From positions 29,549-93,548 of the forward strand of contig DLOZ01000014.1 of the NCBI GenBank assembly GCA_002479765.1: 64,000 nt of DNA, in the 5' to 3' direction. This DNA comes from Sphingomonadales bacterium UBA7471. Its GTDB lineage: Bacteria > Pseudomonadota > Alphaproteobacteria > Sphingomonadales > Sphingomonadaceae. Of this stretch, positions 16,804 through 24,857 are shown in pieces (positions within the stretch are counted from its first letter, which is position 1; each line of letters starts with the position of its first letter). The notes beneath the pieces are model-generated. The model was not told the DNA's origin, made no database searches, and saw only the letters and a program-made list of their open reading frames with translations. Made by a program: the position numbers and the translations under genes.

Positions 16804-18432
16804 TCAGTTGGCCCAATAGACATATTCCTGATCTTTTTTCCATGCCGCGTTGAGCGGAACATCAATCCGGATCGCGCCTTCAAGTAGGCCGGGCCAAAGG
16901 GGCTTTGGAAGTCCGGCGTTTTGCGCTTCAATCAACCTGCGCAGGTCCGCGACGCGCACTGGATCCTTGGCGGCCAAATTGACTTGCTCGGTGGGATCGG
17001 TGGCGAGGTTAAACAGCCACACTTTGTTGGGACGTTCGGAAACCTGCAATTTCCAGTCGCCTGCGCGCACAACGCGGTAATGCCCCGAACGCCAGAAGGT
17101 CACTTCGCGTTTCGGCCCGGTACCAAGCAGGTTGAAGCTGTCCATTTTGCGGTCGCTGGGTACGCGCGCACCGGTTGCCGCTGCAATGGTTGCAAACATA
17201 TCAAGATGCTGCGCGACATCGCTGCGAACCGTCCCCGGCGCGATCTTTCCCGGCCAGCGCATCATCATCGGCACATGAATGCCGCCTTCGAAGAAGGTGC
17301 CTTTATAGCCGCGATAGGGCGTGTTGTGATCCTTGATACCGGTATACCAAGCCCCGCCATTGTCGCTGGTAAAGATAACAAGCGTGTTGTTGTCGATCCC
17401 TGTGTCCTTCAACTTTTGCAGCACGTCGCCAATCCGCCGGTCAAGCTGACGTATCATTGCGCCATAGACGCGCTGGGTATGGTCCTTAATCTGCGGTAAC
17501 GCGTCATAGTCCGATTTCAGCGCCTGCAGCGGGGTATGGGGCGCATTATAGGCGAGATACATGAAGAAGGGCCGGTTCTTGTTCGCGTCAATTGCGGCCA
17601 GAGCATTGTCGGTGAAATAGTCGGTCAGGTGGCCTTTGGGCCGAAAGCGCGCACTATCCCCCCAATAGACCGCATGCGGCAGGTTCGCCCATAAGAAGCG
17701 GTCGATCGGGTCCCATGGCAGCTTTGCATTGACGACCTGCGGGTCGTCTTCGGCCATAAACAAATCGCCGCCCGCGCGCATGCCAAGGCTTTCGTCAAAG
17801 CCCTGCGACGTTGGCCGCAATGGTTTGGCTTCACCCAGATGCCATTTGCCGATGTGGATATTGTGATAACCCTTGGCCTTCAGTATCTCGGGCAACATGA
17901 TTTCCGCATTGGGCACGCCCATGTCGGCATAGGCCGGCAGGTCGCGGTTTAGCTCTTCATGATAGATGGTTGGATAGGGTGAATTCCCATCATTATGCGC
18001 CAGATTTGAGGCAAATGCGGCTGGAATAGAGGTAAATTCAAAACCGAACCGTGTCGGATAACGCCCCGTCATCAATGCTGCGCGCGAAGGGGAACAGGTG
18101 GCATTGGCGGCATAGCCATTGGCAAAGCTGACGCCCTGTTTGGCAATGGAATCGATGTTCGGAGTTGGCACCGCGCCACCAGCAACTCCGCCACCATACA
18201 GCGAGATGTCGTTCATACCCAAATCGTCTGCGACAATCAGGATGACGTTGGGCGGACGTTTGCCAGAGGGCGCGACCGCAGGGCCCTGCGCCCATGCAAT
18301 GGGACGGTTTTCGCCAATCGGTTCGCGCCATGCGCTGATGATACCGGGAATATAGATCTTATATTGCTGAAAACCCAAATAGCCCGCGCCGATCAACAGC
18401 GCCAATGCTCCGATCCATGTCCATTTTTTCAT
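16804..18432 (-). CDS. Sulfatase (formylglycine type I), membrane-anchored or exported
   Basis: A 542-residue sulfatase of the alkaline phosphatase superfamily. C113 in CSPSRAALMTG is the residue oxidised to formylglycine. Metal-binding parts are ILIVADDLG at the N-terminus and FTSDNGGAW in the second half, and the IGKWHLG signature is present. MKKWTWIGALALLIGAGYLGF is a membrane segment or signal peptide, so the enzyme acts outside the cytoplasm. I chose ATG 18432 (GGAGAG seven bases upstream, ATGA overlap with the preceding gene); the frame is open for 87 codons further, but those overlap a real gene. It forms one operon with two membrane proteins upstream and is divergent from tetR-FGE. 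Confidence 0.93.
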   Translation of the reverse strand: MKKWTWIGALALLIGAGYLGFQQYKIYIPGIISAWREPIGENRPIAWAQGPAVAPSGKRPPNVILIVADDLGMNDISLYGGGVAGGAVPTPNIDSIAKQGVSFANGYAANATCSPSRAALMTGRYPTRFGFEFTSIPAAFASNLAHNDGNSPYPTIYHEELNRDLPAYADMGVPNAEIMLPEILKAKGYHNIHIGKWHLGEAKPLRPTSQGFDESLGMRAGGDLFMAEDDPQVVNAKLPWDPIDRFLWANLPHAVYWGDSARFRPKGHLTDYFTDNALAAIDANKNRPFFMYLAYNAPHTPLQALKSDYDALPQIKDHTQRVYGAMIRQLDRRIGDVLQKLKDTGIDNNTLVIFTSDNGGAWYTGIKDHNTPYRGYKGTFFEGGIHVPMMMRWPGKIAPGTVRSDVAQHLDMFATIAAATGARVPSDRKMDSFNLLGTGPKREVTFWRSGHYRVVRAGDWKLQVSERPNKVWLFNLATDPTEQVNLAAKDPVRVADLRRLIEAQNAGLPKPLWPGLLEGAIRIDVPLNAAWKKDQEYVYWAN

Positions 18433-18887
18433 TCTGGGCTCTCCGCTTGGGTTTGATGTGATCGCCGCACAGATAGCCACAGAAACAGCAGAATTATTGG
18501 CAGCGAAATCAGGCTGGCATAATGTTCGGGCGGGTGATGGCCGCTGACGGGCACATGCATTATCCAGCCCGACCAGCTCAGCAACAGGCGCTCGATTAGA
18601 GACACCAAAAGGAACAGCGGCACGAGTGTGCGATAGCGTAATGCGACCAATAGTGTGACGATGCCGTGCGCAATCTGCGTCGCGCCGGCCCAAGCAAACA
18701 TGCCGAGTATCATCGTTGGATTGTGGCTGAGATCAAGCCCTGCAATGACGCCAGCGCCGCCATCAGGCAGGAAGCTGTGGATCATCCCCGGCACGATCCA
18801 GCCAATGCCATAAAATGCCAAAAACCACGCAGAGTAACGGGACCCACGATAATGGATATTTGTACTGGGCGGAAGGAGCGCGTTCAT
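18429..18887 (-). CDS. Hypothetical four-helix membrane protein
   Basis: A 152-residue protein with about four membrane segments (FLAFYGIGWIVPGMIHSFL, ILGMFAWAGATQIAHGIVTLL, VPLFLLVSLIERLLL and LPIILLFLWLS) and a His-rich loop SGHHPPEHY. I do not recognise the family. It overlaps the sulfatase start by four bases and the upstream gene's stop by four, so it is locked into the sulfatase operon and may assist or localise that enzyme. Confidence 0.8.
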   Translation of the reverse strand: MNALLPPSTNIHYRGSRYSAWFLAFYGIGWIVPGMIHSFLPDGGAGVIAGLDLSHNPTMILGMFAWAGATQIAHGIVTLLVALRYRTLVPLFLLVSLIERLLLSWSGWIMHVPVSGHHPPEHYASLISLPIILLFLWLSVRRSHQTQAESPE

Positions 18888-19516
18888 TCGTTGACCGTTA
18901 AGACGGCCAGATGCGCAAGTGCCGCCGCCAGCGCCAAGATGAGCGCAACCGTAACGCGCGGGCTGGCGTAGAACGACACGACCCGCTGTGTCGGGAATGA
19001 AAATGTCGCAAGCGTACCAAGCAGCTTATCGGGATGGCCCTCCATAAAAGCGGGGTCCATGACGAGCTTTATCATGTCGCGGCGGCTGCGGTAACGCATG
19101 AGGCCAAAGATGGTCCAGTCGGGATCCGCCTCGGTGTTCCAAGCATCAATATATCCGCCAACCTTGCGTCCGACCATGCCGGGATGGCCGCCATTGCGGA
19201 ACAAAACTGGCATGAAGCGTTTCGAATAGCGTTTGAGTAGATCAAAGCCTTGGACCATTTGCCCGGTTTTGGGGTCTTCCACCTGCTCCATCTGCGCTTT
19301 CACCAGATTGAGCATGACAAACTCGCGACCGTCATCGGCTTCAAGGAATGCGCGCATCACCTGCTGGCTATTTCCAGTGCCCTCGAAACGCCCCGCCATT
19401 TGCGCAAGGAATGCATCAATTTCCGCAGGTTTCAGCGGGCCGGACCAATTATCGTACCAGAGCCGAAATACGCCATAGGCAAGCAACGCGGCTCCCCAGA
19501 TTATCCATGCTGTCAT
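18884..19516 (-). CDS. Membrane-anchored protein with a DUF1330-like alpha-beta domain
   Basis: A 210-residue protein with a membrane helix at each end (residues about 2-20 and 186-206). The soluble middle contains FVMLNLVKAQ, GHPGMVGRK and YRSRRDMIKLVMDPAF. That pattern resembles the dimeric alpha-beta barrel family DUF1330, in which a small molecule may bind the barrel; the assignment is by eye. It is the first gene of the sulfatase operon. Its start lies 67 bases from the candidate operator at 19583-19603, facing the TetR gene. Confidence 0.75.
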   Translation of the reverse strand: MTAWIIWGAALLAYGVFRLWYDNWSGPLKPAEIDAFLAQMAGRFEGTGNSQQVMRAFLEADDGREFVMLNLVKAQMEQVEDPKTGQMVQGFDLLKRYSKRFMPVLFRNGGHPGMVGRKVGGYIDAWNTEADPDWTIFGLMRYRSRRDMIKLVMDPAFMEGHPDKLLGTLATFSFPTQRVVSFYASPRVTVALILALAAALAHLAVLTVNE

Positions 19517-19582
19517 GGCCTAATTGCCCCTCTTCCTCACCCAGTGAACTTTTGCGTCCCGCAACGAAGCGGGGGAATATTA

Positions 19583-19603
19583 TTTGGCATTAATTGTGCC
19601 AAA
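19583..19603. promoter_or_regulatory. Perfect inverted repeat, candidate TetR operator
   Basis: TTTGGCA-N7-TGCCAAA with fully matching arms, in the 148-base divergent intergenic region between the sulfatase operon (start 19516, minus) and the TetR gene (start about 19665, plus). TetR-family repressors usually bind such palindromes beside their own gene, so one protein could control both directions. Position and symmetry are seen; the regulator match is inferred. Confidence 0.65.
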
Positions 19604-19664
19604 ATACATTTGCAATCGCTTTTGTCGCTTGCGCCAGCGGCCGTTTGCCGCAAAACAAGCCCGC

Positions 19665-20285
19665 ATGACCAACGCATCGCACAAAATGACATCACGGGCA
19701 GAAGCGCCACTGGCCGATGGTCGGCGGGAACGCAGCCGGTCGAGCCGCTCAAAGATCGTTGCAGCCATGCTTGATCTGGTCGGTAAGGGCGATGTTGCAC
19801 CCAGCGCTGCGCGTGTTGCGGAGGTTGCGGGTGTTGGCCTACGCTCGGTTTTCCGACATTTTGACGATATGGACGAGCTGTACCGCGAAATGGGGGAGGT
19901 AATTGCGGCGCAGGTGATGCCCATCATCCTCGAACCGCCAAGCGGCGCGAGCTGGAAGGAAAAGCTGTTCGACATTGCGGAGCGGCGGGCCATGGTTTTC
20001 GAAACTATCCTGCCTTATCGGATTTCGGCCAATCTCAAACGCTTTCAATCGCCTTATTTGATGCAGGATTATCGCCGGATGCTGCGGCTCGAATCCGACA
20101 CGACAGAGGCGCATTTGCCGGCGGCGGTAAAGGCCGATGTGGTGGGCACCCGCAGTCTCAATGTCATATTGAGTTTCCAGACATGGCGACTGTTACGGCA
20201 TGATCAGGAACTGCCGTTTGACGATGCCAAGGCCGTTGTGCGGCGTTTGCTCAGCGATGCCATGTCGGGCATGCCGGAGGAATGA
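19665..20285 (+). CDS. TetR family transcriptional regulator
   Basis: A roughly 206-residue regulator. The N-terminal DNA-binding domain reads RSKIVAAMLDLVGKGDVAPSAARVAEVAGVGLRSVFRHFDDMDELY, the TetR helix-turn-helix with its FRHF(D) end. The remainder is a helical ligand-binding domain. Start choice is uncertain: ATG 19665 or ATG 19686, neither with a strong ribosome binding site. It is followed at once by the formylglycine-generating enzyme gene (stop and start overlap) and is divergent from the sulfatase operon, so it probably controls both, perhaps responding to a product of sulfate-ester hydrolysis. Confidence 0.88.
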   Translation: MTNASHKMTSRAEAPLADGRRERSRSSRSKIVAAMLDLVGKGDVAPSAARVAEVAGVGLRSVFRHFDDMDELYREMGEVIAAQVMPIILEPPSGASWKEKLFDIAERRAMVFETILPYRISANLKRFQSPYLMQDYRRMLRLESDTTEAHLPAAVKADVVGTRSLNVILSFQTWRLLRHDQELPFDDAKAVVRRLLSDAMSGMPEE

Positions 20286-21199
20286 TGCAGCGCGTTGGTC
20301 TCGTTCTCGGTTTGGCGCTGCTGCTGTCTGGCTGCTGTGATGCATCTGGGCCGCCCGAAACGATGTGCACCGGCTTGCCAGACAATGACATGGTCTGGGT
20401 CCCGGGCGGCAGCTTTGTGATGGGGGACGATCCGCATTATGCAGAGGAAGGTCCGCCGCAGACTGTGGCCGTTAAGGGGTTCTGGATCGACGCTCATGAA
20501 GTGACCAACGCCCAATTCGCGGCCTTTGTAAAAGCGACCGGTTACAAAACCATATCGGAGCGTGATCCGCCCAAGCTGCCCGTTGCGCCGCCAGAAATGC
20601 TGGTCCCGGGTTCTGCTGTGTTCAATATCCCGTCGGACGACGACCCGCGTTGGTGGCGCTGGGTCGTGGGAGCGCAATGGCGCCATCCTTCCGGCCCGAA
20701 AGAGTCCATCATTGGCCGCGACAACGAACCCGTTGTCCAGATCGCCTATCAAGATGCCGAAGCTTATGCGCGGTGGGCGGGCAAGGAGTTGCCGAGCGAG
20801 GCGCAGTGGGAATATGCTGCACGCGGCGGTGCGGTGGCCCTGCCGGAACCGGTCGATGCGAAGGGCAAGCCGCAAGCGAACTATTACCAAGGCGTCTTCC
20901 CGGTGAAAAACCTCAACACCGACGGCTATGTCGGTCGCGCGCCGGTGGGTTGTTTCAAACCGAACGGATACGGTGTGTATGATATGATCGGCAATGTTTG
21001 GGAATGGACGCGCAGCAGCGGATCGCGCGCAGATGCCAGTGAACCGGTTAATATCATAAAAGGCGGATCCTATCTTTGCGCGGCCAATTATTGCGCGCGC
21101 TATCGCCCTGCGGCGCGCCAGTTTCAGGAACGCGGATTAGGCACCGACCATATCGGGTTTCGGCTGGTCGATACGAAGAAGGCTGGACCAGCGTCTTGA
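20285..21199 (+). CDS. Formylglycine-generating enzyme (SUMF1/FGE) with lipoprotein signal
   Basis: A 304-residue member of the FGE-sulfatase family, which oxidises the active-site Cys of sulfatases to formylglycine using O2 and copper. Family marks are MVWVPGGSFVMGDD, ELPSEAQWEYAARGG, IGNVWEWT and the catalytic cysteine pair C265 and C270 in GGSYLCAANYCARYRPAAR, which point to a true FGE rather than a redox-inactive relative. The N-terminus QRVGLVLGLALLLSGC ends in a lipobox, so the enzyme is predicted to be a lipoprotein facing the periplasm. GGAGG lies four bases before ATG 20285; ATG 20282 is an alternative. Both sulfatases in the window have CSPSR/CSPTR targets for it. Confidence 0.92.
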   Translation: MQRVGLVLGLALLLSGCCDASGPPETMCTGLPDNDMVWVPGGSFVMGDDPHYAEEGPPQTVAVKGFWIDAHEVTNAQFAAFVKATGYKTISERDPPKLPVAPPEMLVPGSAVFNIPSDDDPRWWRWVVGAQWRHPSGPKESIIGRDNEPVVQIAYQDAEAYARWAGKELPSEAQWEYAARGGAVALPEPVDAKGKPQANYYQGVFPVKNLNTDGYVGRAPVGCFKPNGYGVYDMIGNVWEWTRSSGSRADASEPVNIIKGGSYLCAANYCARYRPAARQFQERGLGTDHIGFRLVDTKKAGPAS

Positions 21200-21258
21200 C
21201 CCGCCATTGATAATATGACACCGTAAGTGCCAATATGACCAATTTTAGGGATGAATGC

Positions 21259-22149
21259 ATGAAAGTCCTACGCACACCCGATAGCGCTTTTGCCGCAATC
21301 GACGATTTTCCTTTTGCGCCAAATTATGTGGAGATTGCCGATCCCTCGGACGGCACGTCCTTGCGCGTGCATTATGTGGATGAAGGCCCCCGCGATGCGC
21401 CGGTGGTGCTGATGATGCATGGGGAGCCAAGCTGGAGCTATTTGTACCGTCACATGATCGGTCCGGTCGTCGCGGCCGGCTTTCGCGTTGTCGCGCCTGA
21501 TCTGATCGGCTTCGGTAAATCGGACAAGCCCACGAAAAAAACCGACTATAGCTATGCACGCCATGTTGGCTGGATGCGCCAGTGGATTGAGGCGGTTGGT
21601 CTGAGCAACATGACGCTGGTCTGTCAGGATTGGGGTTCGCTGATCGGTTTGCGCCTTGTCGCGGAAATGCCGGATCGCTTTGCCAGTGTCGTGCTGTCCA
21701 ATGGCGGCTTGCCCGAAGGTGGCCCGCCACCGCGCGCTTTTGCTATCTGGCGCGCCTTTTCCAAATGGAGCCCGTTCTTCCCCATCGGCAGGATCGTCAA
21801 CGCCGGGGCAAAGCGTGCACTGAGCGCGGCTGAGATCGCCGCGTATGACGCGCCGTTCCCCGACAGCCGCTACAAGGCCGGTGCGCGGATATTCCCGAGC
21901 TTCGTTCCGTTCGAGAATAATGTCGCGATCCCCGATCAGAAACGTGCGTGGGACGTGTTTGAGAAATGGGACAAGCCATTCCTGTGCTGCTTCAGCGACG
22001 GTGATCCCGTTACGCGCGGGGGCGAGAGCCGTTTCATCGGCCGTGTCCCCGGTACAGCGGGTCAGCCGCATTGCACGTTGAAGGGCGGTCACTTCATTCA
22101 GGAAAATGATCCGCAGGGCTTCGTCGATTGCATCCTGAAAGTGCGATAG
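21259..22149 (+). CDS. Haloalkane dehalogenase-like alpha/beta hydrolase, copy 1
   Basis: A 296-residue alpha/beta hydrolase close to haloalkane dehalogenases of subfamily I (DhlA/DhmA). The nucleophile is D124, followed by W125 as halide ligand (VCQDWGSL); the acid candidate is D249 in DGDPV and the base is H278 in GGHFIQEN. HGEPSWSYLYRHM is the oxyanion-hole segment. ATG 21259 is preferred to ATG 21235 because GGGA lies seven bases upstream and the product then aligns from MKVLRTP with copy 2 (MQVLRTP). The active site fits C-halogen hydrolysis; an epoxide or ester substrate is not excluded. Two bases separate it from copy 2. Confidence 0.87.
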   Translation: MKVLRTPDSAFAAIDDFPFAPNYVEIADPSDGTSLRVHYVDEGPRDAPVVLMMHGEPSWSYLYRHMIGPVVAAGFRVVAPDLIGFGKSDKPTKKTDYSYARHVGWMRQWIEAVGLSNMTLVCQDWGSLIGLRLVAEMPDRFASVVLSNGGLPEGGPPPRAFAIWRAFSKWSPFFPIGRIVNAGAKRALSAAEIAAYDAPFPDSRYKAGARIFPSFVPFENNVAIPDQKRAWDVFEKWDKPFLCCFSDGDPVTRGGESRFIGRVPGTAGQPHCTLKGGHFIQENDPQGFVDCILKVR

Positions 22150-22151
22150 TT

Positions 22152-23048
22152 ATGCAGGTCTTGCGCACGCCCGAGGCCGCTTTCGCTGACCTTCCGGACT
22201 ATCCGTTTGCGGCACATTATATTGAGGTTGAAACGCAGGGCACACCAGCCTTGCGGTTGCATTATGTCGATGAAGGCCCCCGCGACGCTGCGCCGATCCT
22301 GCTGCTGCATGGAGAGCCGACCTGGTCATATCTCTACCGCAAATTTGTACCGCCGCTCGCCGCCGCCGGGCACCGCGTGCTGGCACCGGATTTGATTGGC
22401 TTTGGCAAGTCTGACAAGCCGGCCAGCCGTGACGATTACAGCTATGAACGCCATGTCGCGTGGATGAGCGACTGGCTGACGCAGCTTGATCTCAACAACA
22501 TCACGCTATTCTGTCAGGATTGGGGCGGGTTGATCGGGCTGCGTCTGGTTGCGGCTTTCCCGGATCGTTTTGCCCGGCTGGTGATTTCAAACACCTATTT
22601 GCCCGTTGGCGAGAATATCGGTCCCGGTTTCGATGGCTGGCGCGCATTCAGCCAGGCCACGCCCGAATTCAAAAGCGGCCGGATCGTTGATGGCGGCTGT
22701 AACCGCGCACTGACGAGTGCTGAGATCGCCGCTTATGATGCGCCGTTCCCAGATGAGAGTTTCAAGGGCGGCGCGCGCCAGTTTCCGATGCTCGTGCCTG
22801 TGACCCCTGATCATCCTTCGGTTGCGGAAAACGTCGCCGCGTGGGCACAGCTTGAACGCTTCGACAAACCGGTGCTCACCTGCTTTGGTCATCAGGACAA
22901 GGTGCTCGGTCATCTCGATACGGAAATTCAGCGCCGTATTCCGGGTGCCAAGGGGCAACCGCATTGCCGGATCGATGCCAGCCATTTCTGTCAGGAAGAT
23001 CAGCCCGAACAGCTGGTCGCGTTGATCCGCAATTTCATCGCTGCCTAG
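22152..23048 (+). CDS. Haloalkane dehalogenase-like alpha/beta hydrolase, copy 2
   Basis: A 298-residue paralogue of the preceding gene, colinear along its whole length. Nucleophile D123 with W124 (FCQDWGGL), acid D249 in HQDKVLG, base H278 in DASHFCQED, and the oxyanion-hole segment HGEPTWSYLYRKF. The HQDKVLG segment is closer to classical DhlA than that of copy 1. ATG 22152 begins two bases after the copy 1 stop, so the two are co-transcribed. The lid regions (about residues 150-225) differ most, hinting at different substrates. It converges on the sulfatase gene at 23064. Confidence 0.88.
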   Translation: MQVLRTPEAAFADLPDYPFAAHYIEVETQGTPALRLHYVDEGPRDAAPILLLHGEPTWSYLYRKFVPPLAAAGHRVLAPDLIGFGKSDKPASRDDYSYERHVAWMSDWLTQLDLNNITLFCQDWGGLIGLRLVAAFPDRFARLVISNTYLPVGENIGPGFDGWRAFSQATPEFKSGRIVDGGCNRALTSAEIAAYDAPFPDESFKGGARQFPMLVPVTPDHPSVAENVAAWAQLERFDKPVLTCFGHQDKVLGHLDTEIQRRIPGAKGQPHCRIDASHFCQEDQPEQLVALIRNFIAA

Positions 23049-23063
23049 GCGAAGGTCGAGTGG

Positions 23064-24857
23064 TTAAACTGCCCTTCGCCGCCGTCTGCGCCACCAGATC
23101 ATAGCCGCTGTTGCGATCAATACTAGCGCACCCACCGGCCATAACGCGATAAGCCGGGGTATCAGCAAGGTGCGCACGGCGTTTGCGAATATCTGTTTGG
23201 GCGCAGTGTAACCATCGGGCATGGGCAGTACGTTGTTTGCCTTGGCAAAGGCGGCGTAATCGGATTGCATATCCGCAAAACGTTGCGGGTCTGAACCGGA
23301 CAGGTCGTTGGTCTCGCCGGGGTCGGTGGTAATGTTGTACAGCCGCCAGCGGCCATCACCATAAGGCGGCAGGTTTTTGATGAGCTTGTAATCGCCTTTG
23401 AACAATACCGCATTGCCCGACAATTCATAGCCCAATGGCGTGTCGGCCGGATGGACGGACGATGCAGCCCCTGTGAGCATGGGTGTCAGGTCCAGCCCAA
23501 TCATGGGTTCGACGCGGCGTCCGGAAAAACTGCCTTGCTGCGGCGCGACGCCTGCGAGCTTTAGCAACGTCAGCGGCATGTCAGTCACATGCGTAAAACC
23601 CGATGCAATGGTGCCACCCTTAATCGCCCGGTTACCCGGCCAGGCGATGATCATGGGAACACGCAAGCCACCTTCGTTCGCGGTAAACTTATATCCACGC
23701 AGCGGCGATACCGATGCGCTGGCAAATCCCGCACCTTGTGCGGTCAGCGAACCCGGGCGTCCCTGTTGGGCGATGCTTTGATCATAGAGAAGGTTGGCGT
23801 TCCAGCGCGTAAATGCGCCCATGTTCATGGGGTCAGTCGCTTCTGCGCCATTGTCCGATAGAAACACGAAGATGGTGTTTTCATATGCACCGATCGCCTT
23901 CAGGTGCGCAACCAATCGGCCGATTTCGCGGTCCATCGCCGTGCCCATGGCAGCATAAGCGGCCATCGCACCCGCACGTTGTCGCTTTTGCTCTGCCGAT
24001 AATTTCGACCAATCACCACTGGTGCCCATGGTCACCATCGCAGCATCTGCGGGCATCACGCCTTTGGCAATAGCTGCGGCGCGGCGCTCTTTGCGTAGCG
24101 CGGTCCAGCCAGCATTGTAGCGCCCGGCATAAGCTGCAATGTCCGCATCGCGTGCCTGCACCGGGATATGGTTGGCGATGAAATTGACGGATGCCAGAAA
24201 CGGTTTTCCGCTCGCCCGGCCGCGATCAATATAGCCGATCATCCTGTCGACAATCAGCGTTGATGAGTAAAAGCGTTTCGGCAGTTTGGCCGGCTTTCCA
24301 TCGTCACTCCACTCGGTCTGGTCATAAATCAGCAGATTGGGCTTATCTTCAAAATTGTCCGCGCCCGATTGCGCCAGCGCGAGCGCGTGGTCATAGCCGC
24401 GTGCTGTCGGCAAGGTATCGGGCGTGTGGCCCAGATGCCATTTGCCGGTCAGATAGGTGCGGTAGCCACCAGCACGCAGCTGGTCCGCAATCGTTACGAC
24501 GCGGTTGTTCAGATGCGCCTCATAACCCGGTTTGCCGAGATGCTCCGGCGGAATTGTCTCCGGCATATTGCCCAGGCCCGCGCGGTGGTTGATCACGCCG
24601 GTTTGCAGCATCGCGCGCGTTGGGGAGCAGGATCCTGCCACATGGAAGTTCGAAAAACGCACGCCCTTGGCGGCAAGCGCGTCGATATTGGGCGTCGCAA
24701 TCTCTCCGCCGAAGGCCCCGACATCGCTAAAGCCCCAATCATCGGCCAATAGGATGACGATATTGGGGGCTTTTGCGGGCGCGGACTGTGCGCCAAGCGT
24801 GGCCGGGCTGAGCAACGCCAGCGCCGTCAACAGGGTTGCCGGTCCCTTCCACTTCAT
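23064..24857 (-). CDS. Arylsulfatase, exported, with C-terminal membrane anchor
   Basis: A 597-residue type I sulfatase. C77 in CSPTRAMLQTG is the formylglycine precursor. NIVILLADDWGFSDVGAFG and FLSDNGAEATD supply metal ligands, and TGKWHLGH is the second signature. The N-terminus carries a Sec signal (ALALLSPATLGAQS). The C-terminus has a hydrophobic helix followed by a poly-arginine stop-transfer tail (WWRRRRRRAV), so the catalytic domain faces the periplasm. It overlaps the GST stop by four bases. It is of a different lineage from the sulfatase at 16804, to judge by length and the inserted N-terminal loops. Confidence 0.93.
   Translation of the reverse strand: MKWKGPATLLTALALLSPATLGAQSAPAKAPNIVILLADDWGFSDVGAFGGEIATPNIDALAAKGVRFSNFHVAGSCSPTRAMLQTGVINHRAGLGNMPETIPPEHLGKPGYEAHLNNRVVTIADQLRAGGYRTYLTGKWHLGHTPDTLPTARGYDHALALAQSGADNFEDKPNLLIYDQTEWSDDGKPAKLPKRFYSSTLIVDRMIGYIDRGRASGKPFLASVNFIANHIPVQARDADIAAYAGRYNAGWTALRKERRAAAIAKGVMPADAAMVTMGTSGDWSKLSAEQKRQRAGAMAAYAAMGTAMDREIGRLVAHLKAIGAYENTIFVFLSDNGAEATDPMNMGAFTRWNANLLYDQSIAQQGRPGSLTAQGAGFASASVSPLRGYKFTANEGGLRVPMIIAWPGNRAIKGGTIASGFTHVTDMPLTLLKLAGVAPQQGSFSGRRVEPMIGLDLTPMLTGAASSVHPADTPLGYELSGNAVLFKGDYKLIKNLPPYGDGRWRLYNITTDPGETNDLSGSDPQRFADMQSDYAAFAKANNVLPMPDGYTAPKQIFANAVRTLLIPRLIALWPVGALVLIATAAMIWWRRRRRRAV

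Noticed and set aside
18433..18693. 87-residue N-terminal extension of the first sulfatase
   Set aside because: It overlaps the upstream membrane-protein gene in another frame and destroys the signal sequence at the N-terminus.
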